From positions 20,894,001 through 20,958,000 of the forward strand of contig OX637296.1 of assembly GCA_951799445.1 (NCBI GenBank): a stretch of DNA of 64,000 nt, written 5' to 3'. Source of the DNA: Pseudisothecium myosuroides. Taxonomy: Eukaryota; Streptophyta; Bryopsida; Hypnales; Lembophyllaceae. The notes under the pieces are model-generated. The model saw only the letters and a list, made by a program, of their open reading frames with translations, was not told where the DNA came from and did no database searches. Positions 23,881-35,494 of the stretch are shown here, piece by piece; position 1 is the first letter of the stretch, and each line of letters opens with the position of its first letter. Both the position numbers and the translations under genes were made by a program.

Positions 23881-24613
23881 TGGCCCTAGAATGCTGCCAG
23901 CGCTACTCTAAAGCGTTTGGATGACAATTAGTGAGCTGTAAAGCTGTTGGAAGCATTTTTTCATCCCCCTTTTCCTTATTGACCTTTAATGTTGGGTTAT
24001 AAAAAGTATCCAATTGAGTTTGTAGTCTTACTAGTGTATGTCTTTATGTAAATGAGAAGTTCTTAAAAAAACGGATCATAAAATATTCTATTTTAGTGTA
24101 TTTTAGGAAGTTGTTACTCCTTGCTCTAAATCTAAAATTTCTCGACAAAAATGATATTTTTTGAGTTTGAGACCAACTAACAAAATGAACGTCATCTACT
24201 GTCTAGTTTCTACTCCAATTTGAATTTTGGAAAAAATCCTAATACTGAATATTTTATTGCAATTTGAACTTTGGATGTATTTTCAATGTCTATTGAATTC
24301 TAATTATAGAATGACATGGAAATTGAGTTTACACTATGATGTTTTTCATTGTAATAAACACACATGGTGAAATTTTCAGATTTCTTAAAATAATTTTCTA
24401 TCTGATGTGATTTTTCTTCACTTTTTCTTCAAAAATTCTCAAAAAATCAATTTTCCATTAAAAAATCTAATTTTTTTGTAAAGTAAAGTAGACATGCAAT
24501 TTCATCTCTAAAAAATAAATACAATTTTTTTCATACATATCTAGTTGCAAAATGGCAAAAAATTGAATGATGGGTAGTGAGGCTTCATCATGAGTCCGTC
24601 ATTCAAGGGTTAA
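23881..24613. mobile_element. TTAA-family MITE (E2), relative of the cyclin H insertion
   Basis: In direct orientation it matches 3966-4703 along nearly its whole length (TTGACCTTTAATGTTGGGTT, then AAGTATCCAATTGAGTTTGT, and so on) and ends in CATTCAAGGGTTAA. The left terminus is eroded (GGCCCTAGAATGC where TTAACCCTGGAGCAC is expected). Confidence 0.75.
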
Positions 24614-26236
24614 TTTTCATAAAAACAAAACTCCATTTTTTATTTTATATTCATGATTTTATATGATAATTGATTAAAAAACATTGGTGATGAATTTTCT
24701 TAATTCAATTGCATAGATATGTAGGAAACATCTATGTACACATCTTTCCTTCAACAAGCATCTCCAAAAAAGTTTCAGAATTCCCTCTATAGAGATTTCA
24801 ATGTTTGGGTGGCATTGTGACAATGCTTAGATTTTGTAAAAGACATATTTCTATATTTTAACTAGAAATTGTATTTTAACTAGTAACTGTATTGTCATAC
24901 TCAAATGTACAAAATTTAGTTTCAATGTGAGGTTCAAATAGCAAAATCTAATTACAATAACAAGAAATATTTTACAAAATTTGGGCATTGTTACTACAAC
25001 ATTGAAACCCTGGTACATCATCATGCCTTGTAATCTATATATACATGCATCAAAACTTTTTATTATGGGGACTATTTAGTTATAATTTCACAATAGATAT
25101 GTCCCTATCTTTTTCTACTTCTACTTTTTGCCCATTTTTCTACACCCTATGGTAGTTAAAACTAAATTTTGAGGCATTTAAACAAGTCCCTACTGCAATT
25201 CAAAAAAATTTACATGTTTTTATGGCTAATTAGTATAACGTGTATACTCTAATTACTATTGAATACAACCCACACAAACAACATATATACAAACATCATA
25301 TATCAAACAATTTATACAAATGAATTATATATGTACAATAGGAGAAAAAACCCCACAAAAATTGGGAATCCCACAAGTAATATTATGTTGGCTAAACTTG
25401 ACTTATGCATTTACAAATGTAGTTGTTTAGGGTCCCAAAATCTTATAAAATGTGCCAGCAAGTAGATTGATTTTAGAGTTTAGGGTCCAAGGTATAATAC
25501 AATGGTAGCTCCTACCTGGAAAATCCCTCTTGACTATATACATATACAACCCCAAATGAGATGTTCATTATTTTGTCTATTTGCAAATGAAAATTGGAAG
25601 CTCCTTATGCAAGTTCCTCCTTTTTTTTAAACTACCCTTTGTGTAGATTTACAAATTATATACTTTGATCATTATAATGCATTGTATAGTAGTTGTAATA
25701 TAGTACACTTAAAAGAAGTGACACTATAGTAACATGAATATTTCTTAAATTATTAGCTCCAGCAATTAAAATATACCCTATATTAGGTCGCACGTTGTTT
25801 CTAAAGTAACCACTAGTGAAGTACCCAAGCATCGAAAACTCAATAGATGGAATTTCCAAAACTTTTTGGAAATGCTTGTTGGAGGAAAGATATGCATATG
25901 GATGTTTCTTACATATCTATGCAATCACCAAATGTTATCTTTAAAAATTCATGACTAATGTTTTTCAATCAATTATTATGTAAAACCATGAATATGAAAT
26001 GAAATAATTCACCAAAAATAGAGTTTGCTTTTTCATCACTCAAATTTGGTAAGCTTGATTAAAATTGTGCAAAAATCAAATTTCAATTATACAAGATAAA
26101 AATGCCAATAATGTTAGATATTATGCAAAAGAAATTGAATGGCACAATAGGCATTTTGTAAGATTACTGGACCCAATTGTACAAAATAAAAATATCGACA
26201 TTGGAGACACAATTTTGACCTTGAATATCTTCAAAT
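24614..26236. other. AT-rich intergenic DNA
   Basis: No gene recognised; frames are short and low in complexity. Confidence 0.5.
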
Positions 26237-26380
26237 CGTGACCATAACATTTAGTAGCCAACTTCGGTACTGCCTCTTGTTGGAGGGAATGATGTCAAAT
26301 ATTCCACATCATCTCATCCGCCAGATGAAATGATGTGGTATATTTGAAATGCAATCAGTAACTACTAATAATCTGTCAGA
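26237..26380. mobile_element. Probable MITE, CATAACATTCAGTAGC family, degenerate copy
   Basis: Left end CCATAACATTTAGTAGCCAA. The interior is palindromic around CATCATCTCATCCGCCAGAT, with AATGATGT.AAATATTCC against GATGTGGTATATTTGAAATG. The right end CAGTAACTACTAATAA is worn. Compare 41317-41476 and 59745-59950. Confidence 0.5.
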
Positions 26381-26469
26381 GAACTACAAGTGGGATTAAG
26401 AAGTTGCAAGCTGCTTAATTAGTATTGTAGCAAAAAAAAAATAAAAAAACTTGTCAGTATTGTCGGGTG

Positions 26470-27115
26470 TTAACCCCTAAATGCCCAAGGTCTGTTTGGA
26501 GCTTCTCAAAATTTACTCTAAATTGAACAAAAAGTCAACATTTTCATAAGTTGTACCAATTTCTTTTGAATTGTAACTGTACAAATTCAAACTAGACATG
26601 TTAGAGATTACATAGAAAAAGAAAATATAACAATATCACTTACAGATTGAAAGATTATAATGTTTGATTATGAGGGTGTTAAAACTATGAAAAAATTTCA
26701 ATTCTCTTTTTGCATGTCAACTCTAAAAAGTTGGCCACTAAAAAAATATGAGGTTATAGAGCATAGCATGCACAACCCCAATCAATTTATGATTTTTCAA
26801 AATCTATTCTACAATTTTTTTAAATGAATTTCTAATGTGATTTTTTCTCCAAGATCTCAATGTACTTGAGGCTCTTTTCCAAGAAACCTGAACACTACGG
26901 GAAGTCAAGATTGCAATGGGTATCCTTGCACAAAATCTTGAATAGAAAAATCATAATCCTTCATTTCTAAGATCGGCTTTTTGAACCTAAAACTAGACTT
27001 CAAAAAGAGTTCTCCAAAAATATAAACTACTAAAAATAGCAATTTGGCTGGCTTTTACTTAACTTCAAAGTTTTTGAAACACCAGAATCTGGTGCCTCGG
27101 GCAGTTAGGGGTTAA
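26470..27115. mobile_element. TTAA-flanked MITE (E9), 646 bp
   Basis: TTAACCCCTAAATGCCCAAG at the left and CTCGGGCAGTTAGGGGTTAA at the right, with TTAA at both ends. Interior not obviously related to the 933-bp class. No coding capacity. Confidence 0.75.
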
Positions 27116-27682
27116 GACTGCAATGCTCAACATTGAATCCAAATTAAAAAAGAAGCACTGGGAATTTAAAGTTAAACTTTAAATTAGTAAGCAAAAAAGT
27201 TCATGGAAAACATGGTAGTGAACCACTTCTTTTCTTTGCAAAACATTTACTTTTTGTGTCTTAGAATGAAGAAGACAACTTTTTATATACATATTGGGTG
27301 GTAGGAGGTGAAACAAACAATGTGGGATATGAAAATTAGAATTGGAGTAGGAACTCAACCGCTCACTAAATTATGTCAAATTAAAGCAGAAATTATTTTT
27401 GATGTAGAATTTCAGACCTCATTTAGGCATAGTAAAATAATTTTTTCAGAAAATTTTGCACTAGAAAAAGTTGGTAAATCAAGCCAACTTTCATCTCCAA
27501 AAATCCGTTTGAGATTTCAAGCCTCCAATAAAAAATTATAGACAAATTTTGGAGAGAGGTTGAAAAGGACATTTTATGGGACATTTTCAAACATCCTCTT
27601 TGAATAATATCCATAACTTTTGATTGGAGGCTTGAAATCTCAAACGGCTCAGCTCTCTTACATTGAGATTATGTCCCATAAT

Positions 27683-28428
27683 TGAATAGTTGCAAGAAAC
27701 ACCTGCTGGTTTTGGCTCAAAACAGCAGGAGGATTTGAGTATCGTGACTTTTGGAATAATTTTTTTTAAATAAAATATAATATGGATAATTTGTAAAGCA
27801 TTCAAAATAGTATATGAGAAAAAAATTCAGGCCTAGAAAAACTTATCTGTAAAAATAATGCACAACAAAAGAATGATGAAAAATGCAAGAAATTAAGAAA
27901 ATAGATACTTTGAAATTTGATTTTGAAAAAATAGTATAAAAATTAAAAAATATAAACTAAATGAAGATGCTTTCCCAACTAGAAGATGCTTTCCCAACTA
28001 GAAGATGCTTCTTCTCAATCATTTGCATCTTTGGAAAAAATAAATTGTATTATTTGCAAGTGCACAAAGGTAGTGTACTTTGAGCATATATGGAAGTAAA
28101 CACTTCACTATTTCTAGCAAATATCTTTGTAGGTTTGTGTAACTTTAGTAGAAGTTCTTGTATCCCAATTTTGACCTTCAAATTTGCATTTTTGGGCCAA
28201 AGGTAGTATTACACCACCCTTCAAAAGGCCAATGTAGACATCCAATTGGGATCAATTTAAGTAAAATTGAAAAAATTGAAAAAAATTACTAAATGTCTAC
28301 AAATACCACATGTACCTTCATTTTAAATTTCATAGAAAGCGGACATATAGCACAAAAGTTATAAGCACAAATCACCTGTCCAATGCCAAGGGAACAAAAA
28401 AAAAGACAAGTGTTTCTTGCAACAACCC
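27683..28428. mobile_element. MITE family M3, copy b
   Basis: Left AGTTGCAAGAAACACCTGCT, right AAGTGTTTCTTGCAACAACCC (inverted), about 746 bp. Interior matches 15897-16633 in the same orientation (TATCGTGACTTTTGGAATAA, TTGTGTAACTTTAGTAGAAG, GTAGACATCCAATTGGGATC). It contains a 21-bp unit in tandem (AGATGCTTTCCCAACTAGA, near 27964-28005). AATT flanks both ends and may be the target duplicate. Confidence 0.6.
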
Positions 28429-28494
28429 AATTGCAAAGTAGGCCAAGTTATCAAAAATAATTACCGGTTAGGACCTATTGAGCCGCGGGACTAT

Positions 28495-28825
28495 TGAAAT
28501 TCTAATTATAGAATGATAAGGAGATTTGGTTTACACCATGATGTTCTACACTATAATTTATACTTGTGGCAAAATTTACAGATTTTAAAACCTTATTTAG
28601 TATTTGATATGAATTTTTTCACCTTTTCTTCATTAATTCACAACAATTTCAAATTTTTCCAAAAACTTTGAAAATTTGGTGACTTTGTAAAAGCCACATG
28701 ATTTCATCTCTCAAAAATAAAAAATAAAAAATTCATTCATTTATAGTGCCAAAATTGAACATATAGAAGGAAGGGTTTTGAAATTAGACTCCATGGTCAA
28801 GGACTCCATCCTTACAGAGTTAAAC
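28495..28825. mobile_element. Truncated TTAA-family element
   Basis: Matches the right half of the 738-bp class (AATTATAGAATGATAAGGAG, GGTTTACACCATGATGTTCT, then GGTCAAGGACTCCATC...AGAGTTAA). The left half is missing. Confidence 0.5.
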
Positions 28826-29322
28826 CAACTGGTTCAAGTATGTCAAGCACATTCATTTTACAACTGTGTTGACAATGAGTGAGAAAAAATTGATTGATTA
28901 TTGTTGCATTCTAAGAGCTTCATAATGCAACTACCAATGTGTGAGGAGAAAGAACTTGTCCTAAGTGTAGAAGTGCCAAGAAAGATTGGAAGATAATGAC
29001 TACAAGTAGCATCTTCTTTCCGGCTAGCAAAGGAAGTCTTGAACTCACTGTGGGCTTGACATTTTGCTTGAAGAAATGAATAATTGCACCCCTTGAAACC
29101 CTCTGCAAATGATCTATGTATTATATGATACTTGCCTTTTCAAATTATTGATGGAAACGCTCTCATGCTACCAATGCCAAATTGTTGAAATGTGATCAAT
29201 GGATCCTACATCTTGTGTAACTTGCTCCAAGTCTATTTATACCTGTCTAGTAACTTGGTGGATTGGCACTAGACTAGCAAAGTGTGTGCCAAAATTTCCT
29301 TAAAGAAAATATTTAATCAAAT

Positions 29323-32317
29323 TTAGCACAAAACTGACAAACATTGTTGCTTGTCCTTCCAATAATCTGCGTCGTAGGCAAAAAGATCCTTGTTCCGGTA
29401 TGACACACAAGTGATCAATGGATTTTTACGTTCACTTCGAAGATGGGCATTGTCGTTGGTCAAAAGCAAATCACCTATGTCTTGAAGCACCTTTGGGACT
29501 TGAACATGATACGAGTGATGTAGCCACGACTTGGTGATCTTTGGCCCAGATACATCAATCTGATCCGAGCCCTTATCTTGCTTCTTTTTGTTGAGAAAGC
29601 TAAAAGTGCTCCCCAACCTATCCTTCATATGAGCAACCTTTGACAAGACAAGTGCCGAATCATCTGTTGATGAATACACTGTAAGCTGTGGTATGTGAGT
29701 GCTCATGTCACTCCTTTGTTGCTCTTGTTTTACTCCTTGATTGTCTGTCTGCAATTTGCAAACCATGTCATCAAATTTTTCACGTGTTTCATCAGCAGCC
29801 ACAAAAACCACATTTTTCAATGTAGATTGTACTTCCTCTTGATTTTGAATATTGCGCAAAGCTCCAATAAGAGCTCGGTTGCCCATGCTGTGAGCTACAA
29901 TGTGTACATTTGGGTTCCCGGGAATCTATACAATCAAAGTCAAGAATGTTAAAATCAAAGTCCATAGTCTTTCGTACAATATGCTAATAAACTTTCTCAA
30001 TGAATGCAAGCAACCAATTCAACAATAAAATTGACAAGAACTCTAATGTCAAACCCTGTACCATGAGAGAAAATTAACATGACAATAGACATCCATGACT
30101 TACATTCAAGATAGTTTTGATGAAATCTTCAAGATGAGCAACCGTCTTTTCAATCTGACATTCATCGTGGTGGTAGGTGTATAAGCTCCCGTATGAAGAC
30201 CAACAATATACAATTATTCGTCCTTTGAATTCAAGGTCATGTTTTAGCCGGGCAGCAGTCTTTAAGGCACTTTTGTGGCTAGTATTGAATCCATGAATAT
30301 AAAGCAGCAATGCATTTTCCTGCATTTGAGCCACATTTAGTTCACTAAAATCCTAAACCTTGATTGATGAAATGGCCAAAAGGTGTTCAATGAATGACTT
30401 TTAGCATTGATGTACAACAGAAGAATGCACATCTTCATCTTGCCATAAGATAAGGGTGATTGCAAGAAACACTTGTGCTATTTTTTGTCACACATGTGCT
30501 GATTAGTTTTTTGGCCACAACTTTTGCATTTTGACTTCAAATGACTCAAAATTCATAGACAAGGTACTCATTACTATTATACACCTTGATTAATTTTTTG
30601 AATTTTTTTAAAAATGTTTTACTATTTAATAATAGCCCCAATTTTGTGTCACAAATGCTAATTTGAGGAATTTTAGTACTATTTAGTACTTATAAAAACG
30701 AATTTGGAGTTGAAATTTGGAAGAGATGGTCTTCTAGCACACTTGTAGGTACTATACGAAGGAATTCTAAAAATACTTAACTTTATGTGGTGTAGACGTC
30801 CACAAAGTGAGCTTCTTTCTACTTGTATTTCAGAATATGTAAAAAATTATTTTGGTGGTTTTTTTGGTGAATGACCATCTCCATAGAGCTGCTACAAATG
30901 GCCAATTTTTATTTTATTTATTTAAATTTTTTTCTTATTTTTTCTTAATTAAAACATTGAAGTATCTATTTTCTTGAGATTTGGCACTTTTCTAGTTCTT
31001 TTACTTAGAGAATTTTTTAATGAATTTCCTTTGGTGGTTACCTTCATCTTAAAGGTGCATACATTGGCCATATTTTTTAGTTTTTTTTTAAATTGATTTC
31101 CTAATTTTAAAGTACTCTAGAAAAAATCATGAGTATTGTTGCAAAACGCAACAAATAGTACAAGTGTTCCTTGCAATCACCCGTAATTGCACAGTTGATG
31201 ACCATGGTTACCAGCCCATCCTATCAAAGTTAAAAACTAAGTTAAGCATTCAAACAAGTAAAAGTATACGGAGTAACTAACTGCAAGATGTTTAAAAAAA
31301 TCACACATCAAACTTGGAATTTTCAGCAAAGCTTAGGTTCTGTCCAATCGAAGGGAGAATATATGCATAGCTCAAAAAGAGGTTTGAATAGTAAAAGGTA
31401 AGGCCATATCGAGGATTCCGATTGGAGTGCTTTCTCCAGATTTGTCACAAATCCTTCCTTGTCACCACGGTCTTTCCACTCTGGCAACAGGGTTACAACG
31501 GTGAAGATTACAATGTGCTTGAGAGGATCTGCTTCTTCGTTCTTCCCTGGATTTGCCTTTTGTCCCAGCTTGCGATCGCCGCCAGGAATGCCTACAACCA
31601 TGAAGCCATAATGCAGGCCATTTCTTTTGCTGCGATTCTCGGTGTACTCCCCGTCCGCTGTCACTGCCCCTGTCCGTTGCATAGTACACTTGGATTTCTG
31701 ATATCCCTCGTTTGGATGTGCTTCCTGTGTCCCCTCTTGTGGCATCCGATATGGAGGCATCGATTTGTTCGAGGTCATCAAGGAATGAATCCACTAACAC
31801 CCGCACGCACTCCAATACGCATTCCAATGCTTCTACCCGTTTTTCTTCCGGTACTTGAAATAACGTCGAATCGGACTCCAAATCAGAATACTGCTCCTCT
31901 TTCCCACGCAAGAAAGTAGCCCATGATTGTCCAGGAGCCGGCAAGTACTCTTGAACCATTTCAGCTAATTTCGTTTGTGATTGAAGGTAACGGAGCAAGT
32001 GCCCATCAATAGCTGTGGAAACGCGCTTGGTCGTTGACATTTGGTTATCCTGCTGCTTTTCTCCTGCCGCTACCTGAATGCTTTCCAGCACACGCTTTAA
32101 CTTCTCGAAAAAACTGTCTCCACTCTTCCCCCTCGTAAAGAAATGGCAAGCTCGGTTGCGTATCATACAATTCTTGGAGAAGGATGAGTCGCGGAAGAAG
32201 GTCATATACCAACGCTTGCGCCTCTTCCGATCTACGACGGACATATCGAGGAACAAGAATACACAGTGCAGCAACTAGTAAACTGAAAGCAACAATATTG
32301 ATCTGAGGCCAATCCAT
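29323..32317 (-). CDS. Membrane-anchored alpha/beta hydrolase (DUF900 type), possibly pseudogenised
   Basis: Serine hydrolase of the alpha/beta fold (PF05990-like); substrate unknown. The probable start at 32317 gives MDWPQINIVAFSLLVAALCI, an N-terminal membrane anchor. Then come a charged helical region, EIQVYYATDR (the family's opening strand), and GLHYGFMVVGIPGGDRKLGQ. Exon 30104-30319 holds ENALLLYIHGFNTSHKSALK (oxyanion strand) and VYCWSSYGSLYTYHHDE. Exon 29323-29925 holds VHIVAHSMGNRALIGALRNI (nucleophile Ser in AHSMGN), VVFVAADE (acid) and LHHSYHVQVPKVLQDI (His). The last two exons join in phase with consensus sites. In the first exon, two apparent frameshifts fall on homopolymers (C5 at 32128-32132 and C4 at 31649-31652 on the plus strand). 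No good donor is seen before the stop at 31323. It is either a decaying gene or carries assembly errors. The large intron contains a MITE (30454-31182). Confidence 0.75.
30454..31182. mobile_element. MITE family M3, copy c, in a hydrolase intron
   Basis: GGGTGATTGCAAGAAACACT at the left and AAGTGTTCCTTGCAATCACCC at the right, 729 bp, the best-preserved termini of the family. Flanks are ATAA and GTAA; a TAA duplicate with one added base would fit PIF/Harbinger, but this is uncertain. It lies between the exon ending near 31323 and that starting at 30319. Confidence 0.7.
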
Positions 32318-35300
32318 CGGAGCTCCACACCTCCTAGTTTCTCCCTCGTGAATGATCGACTTCTTGGTGATCAATGATCTATAACATTCCTGCCGATTCA
32401 AGAAACAGATCGAGTGAGAACTGCTAATACAAGAAGCTGTCTACACGGAATGAATAACTAACCTACGTAGTCCATCCAACTATCTCGGATCGAACCACCA
32501 AAGGTGACGGCATCGCCCTAGCTAGTTACAAGTAGTTAAAATGTTCAGAGGGGAGGTTCTTCCCAATTTCTAACAAAGCATCAAATGGGTGCAACGCCAA
32601 TGCCGAACGGACTCCAACACAAAGGCTCGTTGACAGAAATCATGAAGACCCGACACCCGTCTAAGGCATAACCCTAAGCCAGTGCCGGCGTTATCGCCCT
32701 AGTTCTCCACTCGGTACAGATACAGATACAGTATTACCGTGGAGAAGAGGTCAGAAGAATCCGCTTCCTACGTTGAAGTGTGCACAGCACGGCACAGTCT
32801 GTGGGTCACTCCAGACCAGACCATGGGTATCATAGTACGGAAGTGCGCGTGATTCCCTCGAATGGTTCTGATATTTTTATAAGGAACTTGGTGGGAAGGC
32901 GACTCTGATACATATATTTTAATTGGATTCAAACATATGGTAACATATAATAACATATTCAACCTCACGTCGTCTTTCTTCTTCATTTTCTGGAAGATAT
33001 GGTATCGGCAATAATTTTCTGAAGGGTACCACGCGCCGATTGAGTCATTGTGAAATCAGTCAACATCTTAAATGCATACTGTATAAACATTGACTTGTTG
33101 TACAATTCTTTCATAACACAAAAGATGATGAAATCTAACCCTTAGTTAGCTTGACGGAGTTCTGAAATTTGAGGAGATCTTCTGGCCAGCCTGAAAGTTT
33201 TGACCCAATTGTTGCAACGCTGCGGAAGGGCAGTGCTTGAACAAGCTCTAGAGATGAAGTGTTTCTTTTGTGGGCTGCTTTTACAACTTAGAATATCCTT
33301 CAATCCTTGCTGTTTCTTTCGTGCAGCGCAGCAGCACCGGATATAGTTCGTCACTGTGAACTCTGCGGTGCAAGGGGCGCAGCTCTGATCTGGCCCCAGA
33401 ATCAGCAGCAGGTAAACGCAGACCTAAGTATGGAATCATTTTCATGTTTCAGTGTAAAACGCAATTGATGTGGATGTAGTTGCTGCCCGCTTTACTTTCT
33501 TTACTTTCTTTTCTTCATAATGATAATGTAGCCCTAATCCTAGTGGTTCTAGACCTCGGTGTAGTAAAGATAGTAACGAGCTTGAATTGCAAAATTTGGG
33601 TCACTTAGGCCACCTCGTCTCTTCACTTCACATGTAAAGCGACATTATTTTTGGAGATTGGATACTGGAAATTAGGTCAAGATACAGAGCATTACGGACT
33701 TGTCAATTGGTAGAGTGTGGTAAAGCTTGCAGAAATTAACTTGACCTGACAAGGGAATTGAGGAAGTGATGAGAGATCAAAAGAGGACTAACAGTACAGT
33801 ACAGTACAGTACATCCGACTGACTCACAACTTTTCTAGAGATTGTCTAAAAGTTAGGGTTGTCTTTTGTTTTGAGGTTGTTGTTGGTCTTTGTCTGAGGA
33901 GGCCACCTGCATTCCGCATGAAACTAGTTGTGAATTGGACAAGCACACACGCAGAATTACCATGATGACTTGACAATTACAAAGTCTTAGATGCCCAGCT
34001 TGGAGGAAGAGAATTCGCCCGTATATATTGCCATTAAAGTTCCGAAATAATTTCTGGATTGATTGTTTAGGTGTTGCTGTGGTATTTCCTTTTCCTAGTA
34101 AGTACAAAATTATAGTAAGGGGTAGATTTAAAGCATCGATGAAGATATCCATATAAGCTCCTGCAAGTGGTTCAAGATGCAGAGCATTTCAGAGTTATCA
34201 ATTGTAGAGTGTGTAAAGCTCGCAGAAATTAAGTTGACCTGACAAGAAAATTGAGAAAGTGATGAGGCGCTTGCTGAGAGATCCGAAGATAACGGTACAT
34301 GTAACTGAATCACAACTTTTCAAGAGATTGTTTAGAAGTTAATGTTGTCTCGTATTTTGAGGTTGTTGTTGGTCTTTGTCTAAGGAGTTAACCAGCAAGG
34401 TTTATTAGGCATTCCGCATGAAACTAGTTGTGAATTGGACAAGCACACACGCAGATATACCATGATGACTTGAACAACTACAAATCTTAGATGCCCAGCT
34501 TGGAGGAAGAGATTTCGCCGATGTATAGTGCCATTATAATTCCGAAATAATTCCGGGACTGATTGTTTAGGTGTTGCTGTGGTGTTTCCTTTTCCTAATA
34601 TGTGCATGATTATAGCAAGGAGTAGATTTAAAGCATTGGTGAAGATATCTGTAAGTGGTTAAATGAGCAAAAATTAATCAAATGTTGATGGTTGAAAAAA
34701 CTGTCATGTGCATGTGCCTCACCCTTGATACTCGGCAGTCCGGTCTTTCAAGACTACTGATGGGTAATCTGGGTGTGCATGGGTATTACGTTGCTCTCAT
34801 TTGTATCTAAGAGTTTAACCGGGACTTTAATTTTTTTTTGATATTTCAATGTCGTAACAGGCTCTTTTACATTTTGAGAAGCTAAAGAAGGGTTGAGACT
34901 AATCTGCTGGCTCATGGCAAGGCTTGCTGCTGATTTTCAGTGCAGACTTATCGAGCCTCATAATCGTTGCTGAACACAAAGCTGGCTCCCAGTCTCAGCC
35001 TCGGATTAACATCGCAGCTATCAGCTAAGGTGTGAAACTCCTTCCCGTAGCTTTCAGCTATTTTGAGTGGTCTTCGTTAATAGAATGTGATTTTCTTTTT
35101 CGTGTGCTGGATCTTTCTCGGTTTTTGAGAGAATTCAAAGGCACTTAAATATGTGCTATTTGGATTTTATATAAACATAAACAAGTTATGAATTGTTGAA
35201 GTGTGAAAGTAATAGGGTTCCAATCGCGAGTCTGGACCACCTCTAAACCATGAGTAATGTATCACAATGTATCTCATGGAAGCATTTTTGACCATGATAG

Positions 35301-35494
35301 AATGTAGAAGTGTCTCATTTCTTACGAAGTCATGTGTTTGGATGACACTTGCATTGTAGATGGGTGACTTTTCAACCCCATCAAATGGATTCCCAATCTG
35401 AAGAGCATGTGCTGACGTGTGTTGCGAGGTTTGATTGTTTCAGGAATCCTGGAATTTGCCTACAAGCTGGTCTAGTGAGCTGAAGCGCAATCGG
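32318..35494. promoter_or_regulatory. 3.2-kb divergent intergenic region between hydrolase and TPR-CHAT genes
   Basis: The two membrane-anchored genes are transcribed away from each other from this region, so it must hold both promoters. I see no gene in it. It contains a tandem duplication (33670-34660), an ACAGT microsatellite (about 33790-33811), and a probable leader-intron acceptor TTGTTTCAG just before the CHAT start (35434-35443). Confidence 0.5.
33670..34660 (+). repeat. Direct tandem duplication, about 490 bp units
   Basis: Unit 1 (33670-34150) and unit 2 (34165-34660) share TTGACCTGACAAG, TTTTGAGGTTGTTGTTGGTC, GCATTCCGCATGAAACTAGT and TGATTGTTTAGGTGTTGCTG in the same order. They differ by scattered substitutions and small indels (e.g. 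AACCAGCAAGGTTTATTAG only in unit 2). Confidence 0.85.

Noticed and set aside
33790..33814. (ACAGT)n tract as a regulatory element
   Set aside because: A simple microsatellite; nothing supports a regulatory role.
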